A DNA stretch of 64,000 nucleotides from Levilactobacillus parabrevis ATCC 53295 (lineage in GTDB: Bacteria; Bacillota; Bacilli; Lactobacillales; Lactobacillaceae). The stretch is from NCBI RefSeq assembly GCF_001434055.1, contig NZ_AZCZ01000002.1, forward strand, positions 57,924-121,923, in the 5' to 3' direction. Below are positions 36,593 to 44,962 of this stretch, piece by piece. Under the pieces are notes generated by a model. It saw nothing but the letters and a program-made list of their open reading frames with translations. It did not search any database and was not told where the DNA came from. Each line of letters opens with the position of its first letter. The first letter of the stretch is position 1. A program made the position numbers and the translations under genes.

Positions 36593-37105
36593 CTAGACGC
36601 GACCACGTAAGGTGATAGTGGCAGTGTCGAGGACGTGGCCATTGATTTGATGGAGGAGGTCATTTAACCAGAAGCCATCGGCCAAGTCGAGTTTGGTATT
36701 TAATGCGTAGACGGTCAGACTGTAGTCATGATCCTCATTTGGTGGAAACGGCCCCGTGTAATTCTGATAAATGGCGGGATCAGTGTTTCCAACTAACGAC
36801 CCACCATTACTGTTACGACCGTGAACGTGAGGAATGGCGTTGGTCCGGGAGACGTCCATTGGAATCTCGCGTGTCGTTCCGGGGAAGTTAGCGGCGACCC
36901 AGTGAATCCAGGGGAAGCCACTAACGGGAACGGCATCGAAATCAATGAGGTTCAGCGCTAGCGTTTGAGTCTTCTTCGGTATCTTATGAAGCTTGATGGG
37001 AAATGATTTGACGGGTTGCCCGCCATAGACGTCATCTCCCGTGGCGTACTTACTAAATTCATCGGCTAAGTAGCCATTTTCTTCGGTTGGCACAACGATT
37101 CGCAT
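36593..37105 (-). CDS. YbhB/YbcL-type phosphatidylethanolamine-binding protein
   Basis: About 170 residues, PEBP (Raf-kinase-inhibitor-like) fold. Family motifs: DDVYGGQPVKSFPIKL, FPWIHWVAANFPGTTREIP and YTGPFPPNEDHDYSLTVYALN (split: DHDYSLTVYAL is the conserved end). The molecular function of bacterial members is unknown. I use ATG 37105 because GGAGGGA lies 6 bp upstream; a longer frame from 37132 would include this site. Confidence 0.88.
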   Translation of the reverse strand: MRIVVPTEENGYLADEFSKYATGDDVYGGQPVKSFPIKLHKIPKKTQTLALNLIDFDAVPVSGFPWIHWVAANFPGTTREIPMDVSRTNAIPHVHGRNSNGGSLVGNTDPAIYQNYTGPFPPNEDHDYSLTVYALNTKLDLADGFWLNDLLHQINGHVLDTATITLRGRV

Positions 37106-37298
37106 GAAATCCCTCCTAGATATATCTAACACTCTTCATTATACCGCAGTCATACGCCAGTCGCGAATATTCATGAATAATGTAAAAAAATACGAATAAA
37201 TAGAATATAACTAATATAATTGCAAAAATAGCTTGATTTTTGCACGAAAGGGCGTATGCTAATAACAACTTAACGAAACGACGAAAGGATTGACGCGG

Positions 37299-38471
37299 AT
37301 GACTCCTCAAGCAAAGATTGCCATTTTACAGCATTTGATTCAGATTCCTTCAGTAAACGACCACGAGTCCCAGGTAGCGGACTATATCGCGGGCCTGTTT
37401 GCTCCGTATCCCCAAGCAGAGATCAAGAAAGTAACTTACGCCGACGGTCGCGACAATCTGGTCGTCACTATCGGTCATGAGGGGCCCCAATTGGGACTTT
37501 CCGGGCACATGGACGTCGTTGCTGCCGGGGACGAATCCGCATGGACACACGCGCCATTTGCCGGTGAAGTGGTGGGCGACCAGCTCTTTGGCCGGGGGGC
37601 TTCCGACATGAAGAGTGGGCTTGCAGCAATTGTGATTACCATGCTGGAGTTCTTAGAACAGGGCACACAACTTCCTGGGAGCATTCGGCTGTTGGCGACG
37701 GTCGGCGAAGAGACGGGTGAGTATGGCGCGGCTCAGCTGACGGATGAAGGCTACGCAGACCACCTGGCCGGACTGGTCATTGCCGAACCCAGCGGCTTAG
37801 ACAACGTGGTCTACACGGCGCGGGGCGTCATTGACTACAAGGTTGTTTCTACCGGGAAGGGGGTCCACAGTGCGCAACCGGAGAACGGCATCAACGCCAT
37901 TGATAATTTGATGAAATTTTACAATGCCGTGGGTCCACTGATGGCCAAGCACACCCAGACCGATCCCGTCTTGGGTAGTCTCTTACACAACGTGGATCTG
38001 ATCTCCGGGGGCGAGCAAATTAACTCGATTCCCGCTCATGCGGAATTGATGGCAAACATGCGGACGATTCCTGCTTATCCCAACCAAGTCATCTACGATG
38101 AGCTGGCGGGACTGATTGCGCAGTTGAATGCAGAAGATGGCGCGCAGCTCGATCTCAGCTATAGTTTCCCCGAAGAAGCGATCCCGGGCGATCCGCAGGC
38201 GCCACTGGTCCAACTGGCCAAGCAGATCAGTGATCAAGTTTGTGGGCACGATACGCAGGTCGTCGGTTCCGGTGGGGCTAACGATGGGGCGGAATTCTTG
38301 CGGGCCAAGGCTGACTTTACCAGTATTGAAATTGGTCCTGGAAGCAACACGTCCCATCAGATTGACGAGTACGTTTCCGTTAAGGAATATTTGCAGGCTA
38401 TCGACTTCTATGAAGCCTTGGTACCAGCTTTCTTGCAACAAGTGCAAGAACCAGAGAGTATCACTGAATAA
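37299..38471 (+). CDS. dapE: ArgE/DapE-family metallopeptidase/deacylase
   Basis: About 390 residues, M20 di-zinc amidohydrolase. Metal-site motifs are GLSGHMDVVAAGD (near 72-84), FGRGASDMKSGLAA (near 105) and TVGEETGEYG (near 140), followed by a dimerisation domain with GVHSAQPENGINAI. The best-known relative is succinyl-diaminopimelate desuccinylase in lysine synthesis, but ArgE, carboxypeptidase and other acylases share these motifs, so the substrate is open. ATG 37299 lies 10 bp after GAAAGGA; TTG 37290 is too close to it. The gene stands alone with no other lysine-pathway gene. Confidence 0.82.
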   Translation: MTPQAKIAILQHLIQIPSVNDHESQVADYIAGLFAPYPQAEIKKVTYADGRDNLVVTIGHEGPQLGLSGHMDVVAAGDESAWTHAPFAGEVVGDQLFGRGASDMKSGLAAIVITMLEFLEQGTQLPGSIRLLATVGEETGEYGAAQLTDEGYADHLAGLVIAEPSGLDNVVYTARGVIDYKVVSTGKGVHSAQPENGINAIDNLMKFYNAVGPLMAKHTQTDPVLGSLLHNVDLISGGEQINSIPAHAELMANMRTIPAYPNQVIYDELAGLIAQLNAEDGAQLDLSYSFPEEAIPGDPQAPLVQLAKQISDQVCGHDTQVVGSGGANDGAEFLRAKADFTSIEIGPGSNTSHQIDEYVSVKEYLQAIDFYEALVPAFLQQVQEPESITE

Positions 38472-38674
38472 TTGCGCAAAATTGGAGATGGTGATTGCCG
38501 CTAAATCAGGGTGAGCGCCATTTTTTGCGTGGTGACAATCGTGGAACATGCAGGTGACCAATTATTAAGTTTGCATATAGAAACTAGCAAACTGGTTAAA
38601 TCTCGTTCGTGTGGCTGGTAATTCTAGAAGAAGCGCCTATATTAGTCTGTAATTGTAATGGGGAGGGAAAGAGC

Positions 38675-39433
38675 ATGGCCAAACGAAAACCACAGCTGAT
38701 TGCCTACCACGTGGGGGTTACGTTGTTAACGATGATCTCAGTTGGGACGGTCCTCTTGCTGTTAATGGGTGTGGGTAAAGCCACCATTGAGATAGCAATC
38801 ATTAATGGCCTGTTGGTGGTGTTTGCCGTTGACTATGTTGCCCGGTTAGTGCTGGCTAAGAATCGTAAAATCTTTCTCATCCAGTCGGCATTTGATCTGC
38901 TGGGCATCATTCCCCTTCACCCGGTATTTGCGTTCTTTCGATTGGGCCGATTAGTCCGGCTGATTCGCTACCACCACTTGTTCTGGCGACTAAGACTCAA
39001 TAGTAAATGGACACGGGCCTATCATCAGTTTATTTACAAGACCGGCTTCATTTACTTGTTTTCATTCAGTGTGACCATTATCGTCGTTAGTGCCTTTCTC
39101 TTCTCACTGACGGAGAAGCAAAGCCTGGCCAATGCCCTGTGGTGGGCCATCACAACGGCTACCACGGTGGGGTATGGGGATGAGACACCCCACACGGCCA
39201 TTGGCAAAATCATTGCCAGCGTCTTGATGATTGGCGGAGTCGGTTTTATCGGGTTACTAACCAGTACCATTAGTGGGTTCTTCACGACTAGGGGCCAGCA
39301 AGTGGCGGCCAGTCAGGAGAAACACGAACAAGCCGATTTCGACCAGTTGTTGCTAAAGATTGAGGCGTTGACGACTAAGGTCGATGACTTGCAGCACCAG
39401 CTCGACACAACGTCACGTCACAAGCAGCGCTAG
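38675..39433 (+). CDS. Voltage-gated-type potassium channel
   Basis: About 252 residues with six membrane segments. Helix 4 carries regularly spaced arginines (FFRLGRLVRLIRYHHLFWRLR), and the selectivity filter TATTVGYGDETP lies between helices 5 and 6, near residue 170. The C-terminal 40 residues (FDQLLLKIEALTTKVDDLQHQLD) look like a coiled coil, as in tetramerising channel tails. ATG 38675 follows GGGGAGGG. It probably sets membrane potential or K+ balance. Confidence 0.92.
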   Translation: MAKRKPQLIAYHVGVTLLTMISVGTVLLLLMGVGKATIEIAIINGLLVVFAVDYVARLVLAKNRKIFLIQSAFDLLGIIPLHPVFAFFRLGRLVRLIRYHHLFWRLRLNSKWTRAYHQFIYKTGFIYLFSFSVTIIVVSAFLFSLTEKQSLANALWWAITTATTVGYGDETPHTAIGKIIASVLMIGGVGFIGLLTSTISGFFTTRGQQVAASQEKHEQADFDQLLLKIEALTTKVDDLQHQLDTTSRHKQR

Positions 39434-39477
39434 ACCACTGTCATGCGAGTTAGAACCTGCGATTGTAGGCACAAAAA

Positions 39478-39508
39478 AAACGCGAACGCTCCTGTGAGCG
39501 CCGCGTTT
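39478..39508. terminator. Bidirectional terminator after channel gene
   Basis: AAACGCG (39478-39484) and CGCTC (39487-39491) pair with GAGCG (39496-39500) and CGCGTTT (39502-39508). An A run on the left side gives a T-tract on the minus strand for the convergent gene, whose stop overlaps it. Confidence 0.75.
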
Positions 39509-40121
39509 AACGGACAAACTGTAAATTATAGTTTCCCTGACCGTCCGATGTAATCGTATAGGTCGTGTAGCCCGCCTGCAACCATTGATTCTTAGAAGCT
39601 TGGGCCCAACTTTGGGCGTCCGCAACGGAAGAGAAGGTGTGCACGGAATCAAACGATGTCGGGTTCTGATTACTTGCTGATGAACTCGACGTGCTTGTGT
39701 TGCTAGCGTTAGACGACTTGGTCTGCGCTTGATTGAGCAGTTTTTGTTCGCGTGCTTGGACGGCACTATTCGATTCATCATTGATAACATTCTGTAGCTT
39801 TTGTTTTTGCGAAACGGTAAGACCGTTATCATTGTAGCCATCGTACTTGTCTTTGAAACTTTCGTAGGCGGACTGCTCGGAAACGGACGATGCCTTAGCT
39901 ACGAGTGAGGCACTGTTGCTCGATGACGAGACGGTATTGGATGCGGAATTGTTATGGTGAGTGATACCTAAGACCAACAGGATAGCGATGGCCAACGTTA
40001 ATAATGTCATAACCCATGGCCACCAGCGCCGCGGCTTACGAGGCCGTTGACGCATGGGGCGATTAGGATCTTGATTAAAATTATACCGTTGTACGCGTGA
40101 TTTTGGTTCTTGGTTGTTCAA
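39507..40121 (-). CDS. Hypothetical single-pass membrane protein with Ser/Asn-rich exterior
   Basis: About 204 residues; I do not recognise a family with certainty. A cationic cytoplasmic part (RQRPRKPRRWWPW) precedes one membrane helix (VMTLLTLAIAILLVLGI, about 42-58), then a Ser/Asn/Ala-rich external stretch broken by a helix (YESFKDKYDGYNDNGLTVS) and a C-terminal SPOR-like or similar small domain (FSSVADAQSWAQASKNQWL ... YTTYTITSDGQGNYNLQFV). Start: TTG 40121 lies 7 bp after GGAGG; the upstream ATG 40133 overlaps that site. Confidence 0.75.
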   Translation of the reverse strand: MNNQEPKSRVQRYNFNQDPNRPMRQRPRKPRRWWPWVMTLLTLAIAILLVLGITHHNNSASNTVSSSSNSASLVAKASSVSEQSAYESFKDKYDGYNDNGLTVSQKQKLQNVINDESNSAVQAREQKLLNQAQTKSSNASNTSTSSSSASNQNPTSFDSVHTFSSVADAQSWAQASKNQWLQAGYTTYTITSDGQGNYNLQFVR

Positions 40122-40327
40122 CTGAAAAACCTCCATGTCAGAAACGGTGTGAAAAAACAAGTTTGCCGCCGTAACGACAAACTACCACACCTTCCATAGT
40201 AACGCAAAACGGGCGCAGAAGAAAATTTTAGCCCTAAATTTTACTTTTTATCCAGCTTTCTTACCGCGAAAACTGCCAGCATATTGTATGATGGTAGTGG
40301 AACTAAGTTTGAAAGGTGGTTTTTATT

Positions 40328-41191
40328 TTGCATAATGACATTCCTGAATTACCTCTAAATAATGGCAACCGGATTCCTCAACTCGGCCTGGGTGTTTTCC
40401 AAGTCGACAACGCCGAAGACACGAAGAACGCAGTCAAGTGGGCCTTGGCAGCTGGCTACCGGCACATTGATACGGCGGCTTACTACGGTAACGAGCAGTG
40501 GGTCGGCGCAGCGATTCGCGAGAGTGATGTGAAGCGTGAGGATATTTTCGTCACTTCCAAACTTTGGAACAGCGTCCGTGGCTACGACGAAACGAAGCAG
40601 GCCTTCCAGGAGACGTTGGACAAGTTGGGATTCGACTATCTCGACATGTTCCTGATTCACTGGCCAGCTCCCGGCTACGCTGAAAGTTGGCGGGCCATGG
40701 AAGACCTGTACAAGGCTGGCAAGATCAAGAACATCGGGGTTTCCAACTTCAATCAAGCACAACTTGAGAAGTTAATGGAAACGGCCACGGTTAAGCCCGT
40801 CGTCGACCAGATTGAAACGCACCCGTACTTCCAGGAAGATGATCTGCACGCCTACCTGGAAACACAAGGTATCCTGCACGAAGCCTGGAGTCCATTGGGT
40901 GGGGGCAACAACAATGCGTTGACTGACCCCGTCATCAATGAATTGGCTGCGGCCCACGATGTGAGCGCCGCCCAGATCATTTTGCGCTGGCACATTCAAC
41001 GCGAAGAGATCGTGATTCCTAAGTCCATTCATGAGGCACGGATTCAACAGAACCGCGATGTTTTTGCCTTTGGCCTGGATGAGGATGAGATGCGGGCGAT
41101 TAGCGACCTGGATGCCGGCAAACGCGTGGGTCCAGATCCAGCCGATGAAGCCTGGCTCAAGAAATCGCAGACGTACTCAAGCCGTAAGTAA
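40328..41191 (+). CDS. Aldo/keto reductase
   Basis: NADPH-dependent carbonyl reductase, about 287 residues, AKR5-like. The catalytic tetrad is present: D48 and Y53 (HIDTAAYYGNE), K78 (VTSKLW) and H111 (FLIHWP). IGVSNFNQAQLEKLM and IPKSIHEARIQQN are the usual signature and cofactor-binding parts. No ATG fits; TTG 40328 lies about 10 bp after AAGGTGG, whereas GTG 40316 overlaps it. Its stop directly abuts the stop of the convergent gene. The natural substrate (for example methylglyoxal or 2,5-diketogluconate type) cannot be told. Confidence 0.92.
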   Translation: MHNDIPELPLNNGNRIPQLGLGVFQVDNAEDTKNAVKWALAAGYRHIDTAAYYGNEQWVGAAIRESDVKREDIFVTSKLWNSVRGYDETKQAFQETLDKLGFDYLDMFLIHWPAPGYAESWRAMEDLYKAGKIKNIGVSNFNQAQLEKLMETATVKPVVDQIETHPYFQEDDLHAYLETQGILHEAWSPLGGGNNNALTDPVINELAAAHDVSAAQIILRWHIQREEIVIPKSIHEARIQQNRDVFAFGLDEDEMRAISDLDAGKRVGPDPADEAWLKKSQTYSSRK

Positions 41192-41581
41192 TTAGCGGTA
41201 GGGTGGAATGTTCTGATCCTTAGCGAGCACCTCTAACTGGTCAGTCAGCTGATTGACGACGGTGAGGGGGACTTTCGCAAAGGGACTGAAGATACGGGGA
41301 TGGTCCGGATCGGGCACATCCTGAGTTTCCTTTAATTTAGATACCATCGAGACTAGGTCATCCTTGTGATAGCCTAGTTTTTTGGCGTAATAAATAACTT
41401 CGCGGTAACTGACGTTTTTAAAGTAAAAGTAATAACAAAGCCCGGCCACGGTAAAGTACCAGAAGATCGTCCACTCCAGGCCAACCTGACTAGGAGCGAT
41501 GAAGCCGGTAAAGATCGCGATGAGGACAAAAGCCACGTAGATTAATACGGAGAGGCCAGCCCAACGCTGTTTGGACGTCAT
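41192..41581 (-). CDS. Hypothetical membrane protein, two helices
   Basis: 129 residues, unknown family. Two membrane segments near the N-terminus (LSVLIYVAFVLIAIFTGFI and WTIFWYFTVAGLCYYFYF) are followed by a soluble tail of about 70 residues (KKLGYHKDDLVSMVSKLKE ... PFAKVPLTVVNQLTDQLEVL). ATG 41581. It is convergent with the aldo/keto reductase with no intervening base. Confidence 0.7.
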   Translation of the reverse strand: MTSKQRWAGLSVLIYVAFVLIAIFTGFIAPSQVGLEWTIFWYFTVAGLCYYFYFKNVSYREVIYYAKKLGYHKDDLVSMVSKLKETQDVPDPDHPRIFSPFAKVPLTVVNQLTDQLEVLAKDQNIPPYR

Positions 41582-41805
41582 AAGATTCAGCTCGATTCTT
41601 GAATGATTGCGTTTAGTTTACGGGGTTATGGGATAGATTTCAAGTTATTTTCGGTGATAAGTTAGTGAGAGTTCAAACAGCTAGCTTCACTAGTAGGTAT
41701 TTAGATGACTGTTATATAGAAAATAGTTCTCGCAAGGCTTTTTCAAAGTGGAGAGATACTTGAGAGCGAGTGATTGAAATTCATAACTTGGTTAAGAACA
41801 TACTT

Positions 41806-41995
41806 AGCCGGAGGAGGTCAGGGATGGAGCCAGCTGTGACGGCGGTGTTAGTCCGGGTGTTTGTTTCTTCCCGGGCTTACAGCGTGGGACGACCTCGGAG
41901 ACGCAGGGTCTTTGCGGCTTCGAGGCGAGCCGGAAGCCAGATCTTTGGCTGCAGGCGGTCCCCACAGTAGGTGGAATCCCTGACAGCCGCAGGCG
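41806..41995 (-). repeat. Structured intergenic element, subfamily B copy 1
   Basis: About 190 bp, read on the minus strand. The core closing stem is GTCAGGGAT/ATCCCTGAC (41976-41984 with 41817-41825), which extends outward into flanking pairing sequence. Inner stems are CCTCG/CGAGG and CCCGGG/CCCGG around a conserved GAAGAAACAAACA loop. Homologous elements are at 44505-44690 and 48655-48860. The rest of 41582-42131 holds no gene I can see. Confidence 0.82.
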
Positions 41996-42131
41996 AGGAT
42001 TTTTGACCAGGTTAGTTAAATTTCAGTAAACAAAACCATCAATACCAAACGAAAATTTCGCATTTAATGGTGAGTCGTGTATAATAACACAGTATTGTTG
42101 CAGACCGCTTTGGAAATGAGAGGTAGACGAA

Positions 42132-42662
42132 TTGAATTTGAGTTTTGAAACCATTCAACCGGAAGATTTTAAACAGGTAGACCAATTGGTTGCGGCGGCG
42201 TTCACACCCGCTCAAGCCAGTGCCGGTACCGAGGGAAATCTGATTCACCGGCTACGGACGACCTACGATTATCAACCAAGCCTAGAAGTTGTGGCTAAGC
42301 CAGAGATTGACACAGTCGTGGGCCACGGTCTATTGAGTCCCGTGACGATTCGTGGTAACCGCCACACGACTACGATTCTTGGGCTGGCTTCACTGGCCGT
42401 TGCGCCGGAGTGGCAGGGCCAAGCTATTGGTAGTCAACTCTTAAGTGAATTGGAAGCTCGCGCTCGGCTGGCTGGCTTTGCGGCCGTCAGCGTGGTAGGG
42501 GACATGAACTTCTTTGGTGGCCGTGGCTATGTGATGGCAGAAGATTTTTCAATTCATAATAGTTTGGCAGTACCGATGGGCAGTCACCTTATCAAACCGT
42601 TGACGGCTGGGGCGTTAGCTCATGTTGGCGGGATGTTGGAATACCCAACCTCACTAAAATAA
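42132..42662 (+). CDS. GNAT-family N-acetyltransferase
   Basis: 176 residues, acetyl-CoA-dependent transferase fold. The acetyl-CoA-binding motif is LASLAVAPEWQGQAIGSQLLSEL cut at residues about 97-119 (VAPEWQGQAIGSQLL is the Q/RxxGxG/A part). It resembles YhbS-like members (GHGLLSPVTIRG, FFGGRGYVMAEDF). The acceptor is unknown. The start is TTG 42132, after GAGAGGTAG; no in-frame ATG lies near. Confidence 0.88.
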   Translation: MNLSFETIQPEDFKQVDQLVAAAFTPAQASAGTEGNLIHRLRTTYDYQPSLEVVAKPEIDTVVGHGLLSPVTIRGNRHTTTILGLASLAVAPEWQGQAIGSQLLSELEARARLAGFAAVSVVGDMNFFGGRGYVMAEDFSIHNSLAVPMGSHLIKPLTAGALAHVGGMLEYPTSLK

Positions 42663-42749
42663 ATTTTTGATTAGAGGTTGACGACACTTTCTCATCGTGC
42701 TATTATCAAATCAATCAAACAACGAACGCTAATTTCCATTACCAAGTAG

Positions 42750-42978
42750 CGTGTCATCTGTGTGTCAGAAAGTCGGTGGTTGCTGCGAACCGATCAGGGT
42801 GATTACGACGAAATACAGTGGAATGTCCTGCTCCGGCAGGCGGATAATAACTAGAGCCGTTACCATCTAGTGAGTGGAGTTACTGGGTCTAGAACCAGTG
42901 GCTCAAGCTGGGTGGTACCACGGTTGAAGTCTAAATCGTCCCTGTTGCAATGTTGATTGCAGCGGGGGCGATTTTTTT
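42750..42978 (+). promoter_or_regulatory. T-box leader (probable Tyr specifier) of nhaC-like gene
   Basis: Stem I begins with AAGTAGCG near 42748. The T-box sequence TGGGTGGTACCACGG lies at 42909-42923, and the intrinsic terminator is AAATCGTCCC...GGGGCGATTT (42933-42974) with a T run. The likely specifier is TAC at 42814-42816 in the context ACGAAA-TAC-A, aligned with ACGAAA-ATC-A of the brnQ leader. This predicts induction by uncharged tRNA-Tyr. Confidence 0.88.
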
Positions 42979-43016
42979 ATACATAAACTAGGCATAAACA
43001 AAGAGGAGCGATTTCT

Positions 43017-44474
43017 ATGAAAGAACAAAACAAGCGAGCATGGAAGCCAGTTAGTTTTGGCGAAGCAATGATTATTCTGTTAGCAATGTTACTGATTATG
43101 GGTTTGGGCGTCATCAAATTTGGTTTATCACCAATGACACCAGTGTTACTGGTCATCGCCTTAGTTATCCTGTGGGCCAAGATTCGTGGAGCCGAATGGG
43201 ATGATATTCATAGCGGAATTATCGAAGGTATTAAGACCGGGATTATTCCAATCTTTATTTTCATCCTGATTGGGGCGTTGATCAGTGTTTGGATCGCCGC
43301 TGGGATTATTCCATCCATGATGGTCTTCGGGTTCCATTTGATTTCAGCACAGTGGTTTGTACCATCCGTTTTCTTAGTTTGTGCTATTGTTGGGACGTCC
43401 ATCGGGAGTGCCTTTACCATTATCTCCACGATTGGGATTGCCCTGTTCGGGATGGGAACCACGATGGGCTTTAACCCCGCATTAGTTGCTGGGGCCATCA
43501 TCTCCGGTGCGATCTTCGGTGATAAGACATCACCACTGTCCGACTCGACCAACTTGGCTTCTGCCATTGCCGAATCCGAATTGTTCGCCCACATCAAGAA
43601 CTTAATGTGGTCCACGATTCCAGCCTTCCTGGTATCGCTGGTGTTGTACTTTATCATGGGTACCGGTTCATCTGACGCCAATGCGTTGGGCAAGATTAAC
43701 AAGACCATCGCAACTTTGTCCGCTAACTTTTCTATCACTTGGTGGGCTGCTTTACCAATCGTTGTCATGTTCGTCTGTGCATGGCGGAAGATTCCAGCCA
43801 TTGCCACGTTGCTGTTAAACGTTGGGTTAGGGATCGTCATGTTATTCATCGAAAAGCCTGCAACGTCATTGAGCAGTGTTGCGACGATGATCGAATCTGG
43901 TTTCGTTTCTAAGACTGGTAATGCCAGTGTTGACGCTTTACTTTCTCGTGGTGGGATTAGCGCCATGATGTCTACGGTTTCTCTGATTATCCTGACGCTG
44001 ACCTTAGGTGGTCTGTTGATGAAGTTCAATATTATTCAAACGGCAATGGTGCCATTGGCCCAACGTCTGAAGAATACGGGTTCAGTGGTCACTGCTGCTA
44101 TCCTTTCTGGAATCGGCGTGAACGTGTTCGTTGGGGAACAGTACCTCTCTGTTATCTTACCTGGGAAAGCCTTTAAGCAAACCTTTAACGATCGTGGCTT
44201 GGACAACTTGGCCTTGAGCCGGGTTCTTGAAGATGGTGGGACTGTGATCAACTACTTGGTTCCATGGGGGGTTGCCGCCGTCTTCGCCGCTAACACGCTG
44301 GGTGTTTCCACGTTGGCATACCTGCCATTCTGTTTCTTCAGTCTTCTGTCACCCGTCTTCTCCATCCTCAGTGGGTTCACTGGTGTTGGGTTGAAGCGTC
44401 TGCCATCATCTGATGACAGCAGTGCCACTGCCGCAACCGTTGCGACGCAAGCACGCGAAGGTCAAGGGGCCTAA
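43017..44474 (+). CDS. nhaC: NhaC-family carrier, candidate tyrosine transporter
   Basis: 485-residue membrane protein of the Na+/H+ antiporter NhaC family, about 11-12 hydrophobic segments (GVIKFGLSPMTPVLLVIALVI, FGDKTSPLSDSTNLASAIAE as a signature stretch near 165). ATG 43017 follows AGAGGAGCG. Because a Tyr-type T-box controls it, it is better read as an amino acid (tyrosine) carrier; comparative T-box studies have assigned some NhaC-like (YheL) proteins this way. Annotated as Na+/H+ antiporter by homology alone, the substrate is unproven. Confidence 0.85.
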   Translation: MKEQNKRAWKPVSFGEAMIILLAMLLIMGLGVIKFGLSPMTPVLLVIALVILWAKIRGAEWDDIHSGIIEGIKTGIIPIFIFILIGALISVWIAAGIIPSMMVFGFHLISAQWFVPSVFLVCAIVGTSIGSAFTIISTIGIALFGMGTTMGFNPALVAGAIISGAIFGDKTSPLSDSTNLASAIAESELFAHIKNLMWSTIPAFLVSLVLYFIMGTGSSDANALGKINKTIATLSANFSITWWAALPIVVMFVCAWRKIPAIATLLLNVGLGIVMLFIEKPATSLSSVATMIESGFVSKTGNASVDALLSRGGISAMMSTVSLIILTLTLGGLLMKFNIIQTAMVPLAQRLKNTGSVVTAAILSGIGVNVFVGEQYLSVILPGKAFKQTFNDRGLDNLALSRVLEDGGTVINYLVPWGVAAVFAANTLGVSTLAYLPFCFFSLLSPVFSILSGFTGVGLKRLPSSDDSSATAATVATQAREGQGA

Positions 44475-44504
44475 GCGACAAGTTGCGCTATGGTCGCCTG
44501 CGGC

Positions 44505-44690
44505 TGTCAGGGATTCTGCCACTGTGGGGACCGCCTGCAGCCAAAGAACTGGCTTCCGGCTCGGTTTGAAACCTCACCAAATTGCGGGTGAGTTTCCAAA
44601 CACGTCCCACGCTGTAAGTCCGGGGAGAACCAAGCGCCCGGTCTAACACCGTCGTCACGGTTGGCGCCATCCCTGCCATCCTCCGGCTAA
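44505..44690 (+). repeat. Structured intergenic element, subfamily B copy 2
   Basis: About 186 bp, closed by CAGGGAT/ATCCCTG (44518-44524 with 44669-44675). Inner stems are AGCC/GGCT around AAAGAACT, GTTTG..CTCACC/GGGTGAG..CAAAC, and GTCCGGG/CCCGGTC around GAGAACCAAGCG. It follows nhaC by 30 bp. The outward extension GCGCTAT/ATAGTAGCGC lengthens the closing stem. Confidence 0.82.
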
Positions 44691-44932
44691 GATAGTAGCG
44701 CGACCTGAACACTTGGTAGGCTACGAAGACTCACTTGGCGTTCTCATCTGGTCATCTAATAGTCGATGATAGTGGTACTGGTAGTAGTCAATCCTGTCGT
44801 ATCAGGTCGGTGTTATTGGAATTTTAAGTAAATTGTATCATTAACGTATTGTCACATGTGTGGGCCATCCGTGAACGACTAGACGTCACGGGTAGGCAAT
44901 GCGTCAATAATAATTGAATCGTATCCTCTGGA

Positions 44933-44962
44933 AGGCGTGAGCAAGTTAGCTCACGCCTTTTT
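44933..44962 (+). terminator. Hairpin at the 3' end of the DtxR-like gene
   Basis: AGGCGTGAGC (44933-44942) pairs with GCTCACGCCT (44949-44958), followed by T5 on the plus strand. It overlaps the stop of the minus-strand gene. Bases 44691-44932 hold no gene I can see. Confidence 0.75.

Noticed and set aside
43208..44029. 273-codon frame opposite the nhaC-like gene
   Set aside because: Antisense shadow of a membrane protein gene with biased codons; no start signal.
44413..44712. Frames of 74-77 codons at the end of nhaC on both strands
   Set aside because: They lie over the structured element of subfamily B and change with the stems between copies; no binding sites.
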